Shown in pieces: positions 14,240-24,510 of a stretch of DNA of 64,000 bases. Origin of the DNA: Centroberyx gerrardi (lineage: Eukaryota > Chordata > Actinopteri > Beryciformes > Berycidae); assembly GCF_048128805.1 (NCBI RefSeq), contig NC_136017.1, forward strand, positions 8,695,807 through 8,759,806. Reading direction: 5' to 3'. The notes under the pieces were generated by a model. That model had not been told where the DNA came from and did no database searches. It saw nothing but the letters and a program-made list of their open reading frames with translations. Each line of letters begins with the position of its first letter. Position 1 is the stretch's first letter. Made by a program: the position numbers and the translations under genes.

Positions 14240-14576
14240 GTAAGGACTTACACACCAGCGCGCGCTCCCGTTAGTACACACACACACACACTCTCCCACT
14301 CCCATCCCCATCTCACACAGCTCCGTCCAGGTCCCCATTGTTGGCCAGGCTCCCCTATGTGAAGCCGAGGGGAGCGGGGGGTCAGGGGCAAAGGGCGCAG
14401 GTCAGACGGCGGGGAGGAGGACGGAGGAGGTGCAGCGGTGGTGTTGTTTGTTTTGGGTGTTAGGCAGGGAGGGGGGGGGGGGGGCCCTTGCTCGGTCGGA
14501 GTGTGTGTTTGGCCGAAGAGCGTCAATGAGAGAGAAGGGGCTGGCCGGGGCAGGAGGAGCGCGGGGCAGGGACAAG
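14240..14576 (+). promoter_or_regulatory. GC-rich promoter-like segment ahead of a candidate tsc22d1 first exon
   Basis: The sequence is G/C-rich with many CpGs and G-runs and leads straight into the candidate start codon at 14577. No TATA box is evident. In-frame upstream ATGs occur at 14430 and 14527 but in weaker context. Promoter status is inferred from composition and from the splice-compatible exon that follows. Confidence 0.4.
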
Positions 14577-14623
14577 ATGGCCCTAAAGCTGCTCTTCTGG
14601 GAGCTGGAGAAGCATCTGAAGAG
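14577..14623 (+). CDS. tsc22d1: candidate alternative first coding exon of tsc22d1
   Basis: An ATG in strong context (A at -3, G at +4) opens a 15-codon frame reading MALKLLFWELEKHLK plus two bases (AG), followed by a donor GTAACG at 14624. The split codon completes as Ser when joined to the common exon at 18846, exactly as for the long and short first exons. The predicted product is a short hydrophobic/amphipathic leader fused to the shared SSGASVVAIDNK...zipper, about 122 residues. I do not recognise this leader from known TSC22D1 isoforms. The GC-rich upstream sequence supports a promoter. The alternative is a chance ORF next to a chance donor, so transcript evidence would decide. Confidence 0.5.
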
Positions 14624-17600
14624 GTAACGATGGCTGTAGTGTTGTCACGCTGTCGGGGGGTCCAGGGTGGCGGAGCGGGGCCGGGGTCCGCCGCAGCAGC
14701 CAGAGGGTTAACCCCCGGAGTGGAAACTAGCTAAGCAGTGTTAATGTCGTTATGGTGTTGCATCTCTGTCCGCTGCTTGTCGTCGTCGGTGGTGGTGTTT
14801 ACTAGGAATGAAGGTTAAATGTTGTTTTGTCCAGTGGGGAGTGTCAAAAACGGAAGTAGGGCTGTTAGTTGTGAAGACATTTTTTCGATTAAACACCTGC
14901 GGTTTTCAAATCAAACTTGGTAATAACATAATTCTGCAGTGCATGAAATTGGCACTCACCTCTACCTGCGGCAAAGCATCACGGCACACCACCTCAGCAT
15001 GTTCAAACCGAGTTACTCCCACTCCGCTGCCCTGAAGGGCTATCCGCGTGTTTTGAGGACATGATGTTCTCGCTTGCGTGCATGTTGTTGCGCTTGACTG
15101 TGTGTGCCAGTATGAAAGCGTGGCTGGCTGATGTTCCTTTACTATAACATGTGGTCCCGACTGGATCGAGACCAAGTGCAGTTACCTTGCCTGTTTCAAT
15201 TTCATTCTTCCCTCCAATTTCAAGTGCTGTAGATAAGCATCGTATTTCCAGTTCCTAAATCAGTCAAATCGACCCTTTTTTCCCCCTGCCTTTAATAATC
15301 AGGCCACCCATAGACTTCAGTTTCCCAAACCCAATAAACCAGAATATATACAGCCTGTCCTACATTCATTACATGAAGTCTACAACCTACAACAACCCAT
15401 CTGTCCCACCTTTATATGTCAACTGTACCCAAAGCCCTATTTTTACCTTCCCACCAAAGTATTTCAGTATTTGACTCCAACCTTTATTTTACCCAAGCAC
15501 ATATGAATAGGGTTTCTACCATATGACACTTGTGACACTATTCCTTTGTTTGGAAGAAATGGATAATTCACCACAAGGTCTGTGTTCAAGTTGTCTGCAA
15601 TCACTCCATCCCTCGCAACTTCCTTTGACCTCACGGCCAAAGTCCATGAGGGAGCTTGAGGAAATAAATTACTAAGAAACAAGAAGGATAGGGGTCTTTG
15701 AGGAAATCCTAACTCTTCACAGACGGGTTGCTTATCTCCATTCCCATGTTGACACACACACTCCTCATGGTGAAACCGGTATTGTTCTCTGAATGTTCCA
15801 GCCAAAGACAGATATAACACCACTAAGGTGCTTAGAGCGGGACAGGTGTCCTGAGAGGAGTTCTTGACGTGAGGTCAAAGAGCATGACATTGGTACTTAA
15901 ACCTGCAGTCATTAGGCTCTTGCATGTGCCCCCTCGTCCAGTCTAAATCAATCAAAGATGTGAATGAGTAGCACTCACATGTCAGTTACATCATACTGAT
16001 AAAAAGTAAATGGGTATTTGTGGTCAGAAAACACAAGAAAGTTTATTTTTTTCTACGTGACAATGAAAAACTGGACTAGGCACAGCGGTGTCGGTCTTCT
16101 CTTCCCACTTTTTGATTGTCTTTACTTGCCATACTGCAGTCCCTCTCTTTGTGTGCTATTTATTCATATAATATAAAGTCACACCTCTACATCTAAACCT
16201 TCACACCATTAAAACCCACAGATGTGTTAAGATTAATCAGTAATGGGTATGAAATATGCCTGTTTGATGTCATTAGTGTTTATAAAGACACTTAACGGCT
16301 GATTTCAGCTACTTGAAAGTGATTTACAGCTCATAAGTAACCCTAAATGAAAATAAAATCTGCCTTTATGTATTTTAAGCATCCTTGAATTAAATACACC
16401 AATCATGTATGTAGTAGTCCTAAGACAAAACCAATATCAGTAGTGGTTTCAGTTGTTTGAGAAAATGTAAGTTCTTCTTTACTTCGGCCTTGTCTGTACT
16501 GCATTATCCATATAACAGCCTGGTATGACAGAGGTACCACAAGACCTCAGATATTTCCACTTTTTGGACAATTACCTTGTCAGAATGGATTCCCTCTTTC
16601 TGTCTTTTCTTGGACCCAACTCCCCATTGTAATAGCATTGCATTGTGGAGCTGAATGCCTTTACATGTGGTAAAGGCATTCAGCTCCACAATGCAATGCT
16701 ATTACACTATTATACTGTATAACAAACTCAAGTGTCATGTGTTTGTGTAAAGTCATAGACTGATTGGTTGTAATAATGACATTTTCATTTTGGTTGTCCT
16801 AAAATATGTAAGGCACAGAACTGGACCAAAAAGGATTGTCCCAATTTCTTTTGAAGGCAAATGGATAGAAAATCAAGCATTATTTTAAAAAAATATTTAC
16901 ATAAGGACTTAGTGATGACAGTCATTTTATACTCACTTTGATCTCGTTATGAGAGAGATGACTCAATTTAGATGACAAATTGTCAAAATTATAAAGGGTT
17001 CAAAAATATCAGAAAAGTTATTTATTTATTCATAAGGCTGTTTCCATTTAATTAAATTATTCATTGTAAACCATTGTCAGTCATTTAGAAAAGAGGAGTC
17101 GTCTGTGTTGCTCTATGCAGTGTGCAGAGAACACAGTGTTCCCATCTCAGTCTGTCAAACTGATGAACTGGGCACTAAAGAGGACAAAGGAGCTTAGCTT
17201 CCACACAGCACCGTGTTTCTGTCATCTACCAGTTTCCTCCTGCACACAAACTCTGTAAACTTTCAGTGTTAATGTTTATTTTTCAAAATCATCACTTGGT
17301 CATCTTGTTATTTCACAACTGACACCTAAGTGCTGGATTGCCCCAGTCATCTTTTGCCTGAATTTGCCACAGAGTTGCGTTTGGTTGCATATGCTCGAAT
17401 TTCATCAAGATTGCTTTTGTACAGTAAACCGCATCATTTCTATGTTAAGCAATCATTTTAAAGGTCACCGTTTTGCACATTGTGTTGTGTGTGGCCTCTT
17501 AAGGGTTACAGCCGATAGGTGGAAGCATTGTTTCACATGATAGCAGCTTGTGGTTGCCGACCAAAGTTTTCCCAACATACTGCAGAACTGTATTGCATAT

Positions 17601-17889
17601 TTATTTACTAAAGCTCTGATACAACCAACACTAAGCGGACAAACGGGAACATTTACCCTGACAAGACAACAAATTACATCGCATTTTGAGATGTTTTTGT
17701 CCCGTGTCTGGTCTAGTAGTGAGCCACTGGTATGGTAAATATAGCCAAAAGCAAGTTTCCCCCTATAAACCAGCTGTCTTGCGCGTTCACAGTCGAAGCT
17801 GTCCGTCCTGTCAAGTTTACCATCATTCCCTGACGCGCTGTGCGAGTCGGGTTGGCTTTTATAGAGGACGAGCCCCAGGTAGGCGAGAT
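14624..17889 (+). other. tsc22d1 intron segment with one striking palindrome
   Basis: No supported coding exon. It is mainly AT-rich intron; the one clear structure is the perfect 37-bp inverted repeat at 16628-16706, listed separately. Confidence 0.6.
16628..16706. repeat. perfect 37-bp inverted repeat, 5-nt loop
   Basis: Arms at 16628-16664 and 16670-16706 are complementary at all 37 positions around the spacer ATGTG. Transcribed from either strand, this gives a ~79-nt fully paired hairpin within a tsc22d1 intron. Candidates are a foldback from replication template switching, a very young palindromic element, or a small-RNA precursor. Animal miRNA precursors normally have bulges, which argues against a standard miRNA. 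Confidence 0.9.
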
Positions 17890-18035
17890 GGCGCATGGAT
17901 TATTAAATGAGTCGCTTCTCCGCCAATCCGGCACGCGGGCGCGCCGATTTCTCGCATACATTATGCAAATGAGTTAGTTCTCCGCCAATCGGCTGCACCG
18001 CCGCGCTGTTTTCTTGCATGCATTATACAGAGAGC
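17890..18035 (+). promoter_or_regulatory. tandem octamer/CCAAT promoter module of short tsc22d1
   Basis: A ~61-62 bp unit is repeated. GCAT..ATTAT segments begin at about 17893, 17954 and 18016. The first two copies are followed by AAATGAG and then TTCTCCGCCAATC, with CCAAT boxes near 17922 and 17984. The second copy carries a perfect octamer ATGCAAAT (about 17963-17970). CpG-rich GCGCGCC-type sequence separates the units. The third copy runs into TTATAC, which could act as a weak TATA-like element for the exon at 18258. The repetition is seen directly; promoter function is inferred from position and motif content. Confidence 0.65.
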
Positions 18036-18257
18036 GAGACGCGGTGTGCGGATCTCCAGCCCGGGCGCTTCAGTCTTTGTGCTCCGCTGCGGCGCTAGCA
18101 GGCTGTCCCGGCTGCGAGCTCTGCATCGCCCGGAGAACAGATTCACAGCCTGCCCCGAATAATGCTCTATTTTTCTACTTTTATACCGCTGGATATTTTT
18201 TACATTTGAAGATTTGCCTTTTTTCGGGGGGGGGGTGGTTTTCATGGACGGAATAGC

Positions 18258-18379
18258 ATGAATTCCCAGTGTTACACAGTGGCGATGGACCTTAGCGTTT
18301 GTCAACTGAGGAATTTTTCTATATCGTTTCTGTCCTCTGTGCTTGGGAAAGAGAGTGCATCAGTCAGGGTTGACAATAG
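18258..18379 (+). CDS. tsc22d1: tsc22d1 short-isoform first coding exon
   Basis: The start codon at 18258 opens MNSQCYTVAMDLSVCQLRNF followed by SISFLSSVLGKESASVRVDN, then two bases (AG) and donor GTAATA at 18380. This closely matches the short TSC22D1 leader I know from mammals (VYQLRHFSISFLSSLLG). With the exons at 18846 and 20107 it gives a 147-residue protein, compared with 144 in human. A second in-frame Met (codon 10) is the classical M-D-L start region and could also be used. Known role: TSC22D1 is a TGF-beta-responsive leucine-zipper regulator that dimerises and acts in nucleus and cytoplasm. The tandem octamer/CCAAT module lies just upstream. Confidence 0.93.
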
Positions 18380-18845
18380 GTAATATAAGCATTATGGGCA
18401 TGTTTTCTGCTGATTTATACTGGATCCTTATGTTGCGATGTGTGATAGAATAATATGTCCTCTGGTTGAATGAGAAATGCTGGCTCATTCATTCACCGCC
18501 ATCAGTCAAAGCTTGATATCTTAATCTCTATTTGGTTTGTGTAGTGGCTGATACTAATCATAATATGTTACTGATTATAGGCTACTCTTTATATCACGAA
18601 ATGCATGGTAATATCCACATATTTCATTTCGCACCTTCACTTAAACCCGCCAATGGCAGTCACGTCTGCCGTAAAAAACAGATTTAATAGCTCAGAGTGG
18701 AGATTAAAAAGTCAATATGAGGAAATACATTTTAAACCAACACACGCTCAAGTCGGCCATAGTATTCGGATTTTGAGTCTGGACTACTTCATATATTGTA
18801 CATGTTTGTGTTGCAGGAATTCAATTTTTTTTTTCTGTCTTTCAG

Positions 18846-18897
18846 CTCTTCGGGTGCGAGTGTGGTGGCCATTGACAACAAGATTGAACAAGCAATG
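18846..18897 (+). CDS. tsc22d1: tsc22d1 common exon (SSGASVVAIDNK)
   Basis: This 52-nt exon has acceptor TTTCAG at 18840-18845 and donor GTAAGT at 18898. With the two bases from any upstream first exon it encodes SSSGASVVAIDNKIEQAM, one of the most conserved stretches of the TSC22 family and the start of the TSC box. The phase (2 in, 0 out) is consistent with the long, short and candidate third first exons upstream. Confidence 0.96.
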
Positions 18898-20106
18898 GTA
18901 AGTGGCTGTATTTTCATTATCACAACATGTAGTCATTACTCAACAGTGTTTGTAAATAGGCCCGTCTGATGTATGCATGTATGCGCTGCCTCCAACGTTA
19001 TGTAACCCAAACACTGATGTGGACCTCAGTTTATAGAAGAAAAAAAATTCCACCTCGTTCTGCTTAGAATTTGTTGTTTTCTAGCCTCTGTTGGTATTGC
19101 TGTGACTGTAATGATACTTCTACGTTTTGTCTTAATTGTAAGGACAATAGGGATTCCCAGACTAGTAACAATAGACAATAGCTTTGACGCCGGTGCATCA
19201 ACTGGGCAGTGAATGAATGAATGAAAAGCTTTCTTTGGTGCATTTTCTCGGGCTTGATTGGAATTTAAATTGGAGGTGCTTAAAAAGACACCGGGTCGTC
19301 TGTGCTGGAATGCAAGTTTTGCATGAGAACAGCAGCTAGCAGGAGTGTCCTGGTCGGATCTGTCATTATCAGGACCGATGACCTCCGGCTTGTTGGCAAG
19401 TTGATGTGGGCCAGGCAGGTTCACACGCTATGCTCTCTCTCTTGGTCTCTCTCTCCCTCTCAGTCTCCCGTGTTGCTAGGCAAGCGGCAGCCTCCCTTCG
19501 GCTCGGTATAAATAACTCTGCCGGTGATTGGCTCCTCCCACCCGGTGCAGGAACATTTTGTTCCCTCGCTGTGCGCCGGGGGAGGGGCGGGTCCACAGAG
19601 GAGGGGATGCACAGATTGTTCCACGCAAATCCCTTCAGCAGGCTGGCACAACAGACTGCTTAGGCATCACCGTGAGAATGCGCTGCAAAACTGTTCTGTC
19701 AGGAAAAAAAAATGTCTTTTGGGGCGCTTTGTTGGAAAGATTTGATTGATGTGTCTGCATTCCTCTGTTTCCTCCAGTCGTCCACTGTGACAAAACTGCC
19801 GTGCGCTGTGCCAGACTTTGTTTGAAGTCGTTTACATTGCAAATTTAGCCCTTGCCCTGTGCTGTGTCACACATTTTCTCCTCACGCTCATTTTTCCGAG
19901 TCAGTATTGAGTTTCAAGCCCTGTATCGCAAAAATCACATCCTACAGTGAATTGTAGATCTTGGCACAACTACAGTAAGAGATTAGGGCCAGCCATCCAT
20001 CATCATGTTGATACTGTGGAAGGAGGAATTTGATGAATTATTCAACTGACCATATCTCTCTCTCTCTCTCTCTCTCTCCTCCCTCCCTTCCTCTGGCCGT
20101 TCTCAG
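18898..20106 (+). other. last tsc22d1 intron, with internal promoter-like segment
   Basis: The 1.2-kb intron separates the two common exons. It ends with a (CT)n tract (about 20055-20078) serving as polypyrimidine tract. It contains the promoter-like TATA/CCAAT/GRE segment listed separately, and no further coding exon is supported. Confidence 0.8.
19472..19591 (+). promoter_or_regulatory. intronic TATA promoter with palindromic glucocorticoid-type element
   Basis: In order: an RFX-like site GTTGCTAGGCAAGC (19472-19485), a TATA box TATAAATA (19507-19514), an inverted CCAAT box GATTGG (19526-19531), a perfect palindrome GGAACATTTTGTTCC (19550-19564), and a GC box in GGGGGAGGGGCGGG near 19578-19591. 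The palindrome has the 6-3-6 layout bound by glucocorticoid, androgen and progesterone receptors. A start site about 19535-19545 would lie inside the gene, upstream of the zipper exon. The TSC22D3 paralogue (GILZ) is glucocorticoid-induced, which makes the element notable. Function here is inference; it could also be an enhancer. Confidence 0.5.
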
Positions 20107-20376
20107 GACCTGGTGAAGAGCCACTTGATGTACGCCGTGCGCGAGGAGGTGGAGGTGCTGAAGGAGCAGATCAAGGAGCTGATCGAGCGCAACTCCCAGC
20201 TGGAGCAGGAGAACAACCTGCTGAAGAACCTGGCCAGCCCCGAGCAGATGGCCCAGTTCCAGGCCCAGGTCCAGACCGGCGGCTCCCCGACCGGCGGCGC
20301 CCAGCCCCCGGCGCTGGGCTCGGCCGGGACGGCGCTGGTGCTCCCCTCCGCACAGAACTCCGGCACCTCCGCATAG
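20107..20376 (+). CDS. tsc22d1: tsc22d1 terminal coding exon (TSC box, leucine zipper)
   Basis: The exon opens after TTCTCAG and encodes [20 protein letters not shown] and the heptad region, with leucines at short-isoform residues 76, 83, 90 and 97. A tail follows ([13 protein letters not shown], then Gly/Pro/Ala-rich) to TAG at 20374. The sequence is TSC22D1-like ([20 protein letters not shown]) rather than the TSC22D3 version. The zipper mediates homo- and heterodimers within the TSC22 family; the preceding TSC box lacks a classical basic DNA-binding region. The C-terminus is rich in G and C, with a high CpG content. Confidence 0.97.
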   Translation, partial: DLVKSHLMYAVREEVEVLKEQIKELIERNSQLEQENNLLKNLASPEQMAQFQAQVQTGGSPTGGAQPPALGSAGTALVLPSAQNSGTSA

Positions 20377-20883
20377 CGCAGGAAAGGGGCGAAAGCTTAC
20401 GCCGGAAAAATCCCCCGAGGCGTCGATAATGCCGACGGGGAAAAGAGACAGGGAAGATGGGAGGAAGAAGAAGAGGAGGAGGAAGGAGTGTTTCCATACT
20501 GTGAACTGACTCTAGCATCAAGACACCGACTATGCCACCATCTGGAGGAGCGCACGCTACAAACAAACCGAGGAAAACAAAAAAAGAGACTTTTTTTTTT
20601 TGCACATTTTATTTAAATGACGTTCAAAGACTTGTTGGAGTTGCACCGGTGTGTGTGTGTGTGTCTGCTTTCTCGTCAACTTCTACCTGCTTCAGACAAT
20701 CGTGGTGATGGTGGTGGTGGTCGTCATGGTGATGAGGGAAGGGCGCAGGTGACAGGAACTGACCGTCAGACCCCGAGCCGTCGAGGGCGACGGAGAGGGA
20801 GGAGCTAATCCGGTGCCCGACCAATCAGGGCACACCGAGCGCGCGCTGCATGCCTCTGTCGGTGTCGTCGAATCCCGCCCCCT

Positions 20884-20903
20884 CCCCCCCCCCCCCCCCC
20901 CCC
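20884..20903. repeat. poly-C tract
   Basis: Twenty consecutive C in the tsc22d1 3' UTR. Confidence 0.95.
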
Positions 20904-21599
20904 GCAGTGACTTTTGGAAGGTGTGCTGTTTTTATTCTTCTGTCTTCTAATTTTATTTCTCTGTTTTTGTTTTTTCCTTTTCTTAGCTCTGAGGTTCAAA
21001 CTGAGAACAAGCACTTTTGTCAGCGACGCCTGTCAGAAATACGTACGTAGTGACAGTAGAAGGACCATTAAGGACATAAAAACATAAATAAAAAAAAAAA
21101 AAAGACATGACCCATCTGGAATGGGAGGCAGAGAAGCGATTAGTTCAACTCACTTTTTTTGGGTTTCTATTCTCGCAGCTGTCCATTAGGAATCTTAAGA
21201 TGATAAGAGTCTGATATTTTAGGGAGGAGTGGGGGAGGAATTTATGAAATATACATTAGCTGCGCCTCATTGCTCACTTTGGGAACTCTGTGTTCTTCTC
21301 GTCGCTTCCCCCCACCCCGACACACTCTCTCCCTCTTTTCTCCCCCGCAAGTATTGATGGAGCATTAAACATTTATGCAGGGAATCAATGTTTTTTAGGG
21401 AGGGCCGGGATAGATTTAGGATTGCAATTTTGTTTTGTTTGTTTATATTTTGTTGTCGTCGATGTAATTAACGTCCTAGTGGTCTGTAAGATAGGCTAAA
21501 TAACGTAAAGGCGAATAAATAGGACATGACTGTTGTTAGGTTGTGAACTTTGTACAGATTTAAAATTTCCAATTAAACTCTGCCAAGTGCCTGGTTTCT

Positions 21600-21667
21600 A
21601 ACCATAGATACATATATAAAGCCTTTTTTTAAATGTTTTTCCTCCATGTGTATATATATCTATGGTT
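21600..21667 (+). other. inverted repeat / predicted RNA stem in tsc22d1 3' UTR
   Basis: Arms 21600-21618 and 21649-21667 pair over 19 positions with one mismatch and one G-U wobble; the outer 11 bp (AACCATAGATA) are perfect. The loop is 30 nt. It could be a regulatory stem in the mRNA. Confidence 0.6.
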
Positions 21668-22569
21668 CTGCCAGGTTTTGAACTACCTGTGATGTCAGTA
21701 CTCAGGGTGGGAACAGAAGAGGATTGTTACCTCGCCACTAAAATGCTGTCTCTCCTGCAGTGACACACGGCCTCGTACTGTACGTGGATTTCCTCCGCCG
21801 TCGCTTACTCACTCGCTCAAATCTGAACTGTTTTTTGCCGTTTGGGGAACGTGTGTAGTTGTTCTTATTGACGATGGTGATTTTCTTTTCTTTTCTTTTT
21901 TTGTTTCGTTTTTTTTTTTTTGTACAACCAAGTGTTTGAGTTGCTGATGGGGCAACTGGAGCTGAACACAATTATAAGACACTTGGTCAAGGCAGATGCC
22001 TGGTAGAAGTATGTCAGTGTTTTGTGCATGTTCCTCAGCCCATCACAAATGTGACGTTACAATTGCACTAAACAGTTGCACCTCAAATAAAAATGAAAAA
22101 ACAAAAAAAAACCATCAGCTGGACTGTCCTCTTTCAATATGCTTTACAACTTTATGAATTGGGTTATGAACTAGATCTGGATAGTTTTCCCATTAGATTT
22201 ATCCAGTGATGTAGTTGTAAAAAAAGGTGGGTAAACTATGAATTCCAGTCAGTGATATCATCAGGCAACCACCAATATATACAAATATCAGTTAATATTT
22301 TTCAGAAAAGCATACATTTTTGTTATTTTCCCCCTCAAAAAACCCTACAACACAACTTGCATCAGTCTGATATTACTAACTAGGATTTATCTCGGTGTAA
22401 GAAGGTAGAAAAACTGTATTCCACAAATAAAAAGATGGGTAAAATGAGTTTAGGTGGGATTTATTCTTCCACTTCATCCCTGGATTTATTACATTCTAGT
22501 AAACGAACAAGCCTGAGTGTAAACTGGGAGCTTTCCAGTTGGCCTTCAGTGAATCCAGTCTATGGGATG

Positions 22570-22790
22570 AATGGCTGCTGCATTACATATGCGTGGACGT
22601 GTACCACTATGTAAATATTTGTGTATACGGAGGCTTCTGATTGGTTATACATGGACAAGCCCCCGTCCTATGGTATCTCCGCCCACGGCTCGTTCACGTG
22701 GAGCTACACGCTGGCCAGGACGCGCCAACTGGAACGCGCCGGAGGGCATGATGGCGGCTCATTTTGGCCTGCAGTTCAGTGTCTCTGCAG
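22570..22790. promoter_or_regulatory. CpG-richer promoter-like segment downstream of tsc22d1
   Basis: It contains an inverted CCAAT box in TCTGATTGGTTA (about 22637), an E-box TTCACGTGG (about 22693) and CpG-rich sequence ending in GATGGCGG near 22749, all within AT-rich surroundings. No downstream coding exon could be linked to it. Confidence 0.35.
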
Positions 22791-23606
22791 GTGTTTAAAC
22801 GCCTTAAAGTGTTTGAAATTGAATCATATAAATCCAAGGCCTTAAAGGGTTTTAAATGCGGTTTCACAGATCTTAGAAATGCTGCGTTTTCTCGACGAAA
22901 TACTTTAACAGCGAGAAATCTTCCCTTCTACTTGGACACTGCTATTGTTTGTTTTTCTCACTCCACACTTGTTTAGGGACTGAAATTGGTCTGAAATTAG
23001 ATTTAAAGTGGCATTAAAACGGTCTGACAATGTCGTAAATTTTCTGAGACCTTAAGTCTTAATAGCAAAGGGCCTATTTATGTCTCTATTATCTTTTGTT
23101 AGGAATATCGTTTGAGGAATACATCAACATTTCAGGTTACGGATGTTTATGTAGTCTATTAAAAGTAAGTTATTTAAATAGTACAGAGATCCATAAAATC
23201 CGTATAATATTCCTATAGGCACTAACAGTGTTTCTGCGACCTATAGTGGGTTTACACTGACCTTTTTTGATGGTATTTTTTAATCTCCTAGGGACTTACC
23301 GTTTTGCCATGATATTAATATAGCATCCTTGTCAAATTTATTATAGGATTACTATACCATAGATTTCAGCCATAATATCCAGATGTCAGATAGGCTCAAA
23401 CAGGACATGTCAAGCCCAGCCATCTGATGGATCAGACTGTGGAAACCATGTTGAAGGGGGAATAGTATAATATAAATTCACTGTAAGCCTGGACAGTGAG
23501 AGAAAATGATATAGGAATGTGTATTTTAATCAGATGTTTCACTGTACCTGCTGTTATCTTCCTAAATACAAAATGGAAACCCCTGGCCTACAAAACCAGC
23601 CCCCCT

Positions 23607-23640
23607 CCATCCTCCATCCTCCATCCTCCATCCTCCCTCC
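23607..23640. repeat. short (CATCCTC)n-type repeat
   Basis: Four to five tandem CCATCCT units. Confidence 0.8.
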
Positions 23641-24510
23641 TATCTCAGTCTGATCCCGGGCCTGACCTCGGCGTGGCTGGCTGGCTCACAGGATCAGACA
23701 TTATACGCTCCTGCTTTCATGTCCAGATGGCACTTTCGAAAATCCCATTTCATTGACAAAGGTGTTTTCTTCAAGCGTGCCGCCGAGGGTACAGGATGTA
23801 CTCTGAGAGCGGCGGGATCACGCTCGGCTTAAACTCCACTATTTGTGCCGCGGGAGGCACAAAAATAGAAGTCATCTGTTTGCATTGTGTGTGCGGTCAT
23901 CCATCATCAAAGTCTTTGGGCCTGGTAGCTTACTAATGTGGTTTTTGATTACCACTAAATCCTTTTATTTACAGGAACAAATGCCTATTGCATTAATTCA
24001 TTACTTCTTTGATGAATAATAAGCATGATAAAGTCGACTGAATAGTGGATTTTTGTTGACATGGATGCACATGCAAAAAAACCATCCTACTTTTGCATCT
24101 GCCCTTCACAGTTCCCAGACATACGAGGACGCCCCGCCCCAAAATCAACCCCAAAAAATCCTCTTTACATCTCCTTGACGGGACCCCCCTCTGTGCTGTG
24201 GCTGTACAGTATGTATGCCTTGTTGCTGAAAAGCAGGTGGTCTGCTGGTTAAACCCGGACTGTCCAGACTCCCGAGACTCTGGGATTATCTGACAGAGTT
24301 CATGCTGTAACACACATAAAAAGAAAACATTAGTTCCTACTATTAACAGCACACTCGCCGCTGCATAATCCATAGCTTTGAGAGGGCTAAACCCAGATTT
24401 TGTTCCTCTTATTCCAATAAATATCTTTGAGCCTCGGTATAAATTGTTCACATGTGCTAAATGCCTCCATTACTCCAAAGTGACTTCACTGACTCGCATT
24501 GACACCCATT

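Larger units (their letters stand above)
182..14400 (+). other. first part of the large tsc22d1 intron; repeats, no supported coding exon
   Basis: About 14 kb of intron with no open frame that looks like protein. It contains a small hairpin (3521-3551), interspersed-repeat fragments (2264-2345, 5477-6450, 8785-8930), long (GT)n tracts near 7.6 and 7.8 kb, a CT tract near 10 kb, and CpG-richer patches around 12.1-12.6 kb and 13.3-13.6 kb that may be regulatory. Alternative tsc22d1 transcripts start further right. Confidence 0.6.
20377..22111 (+). other. tsc22d1 3' UTR with three candidate poly(A) signals
   Basis: Non-coding sequence follows the stop codon. AATAAA occurs at 21087-21092, 21514-21519 and 22086-22091. 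The last, followed by an A-rich stretch, is the likely distal end. The region holds a (C)20 tract at 20884-20903, AU-rich segments, and an inverted repeat at 21600-21667 able to form a stem. Confidence 0.7.
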
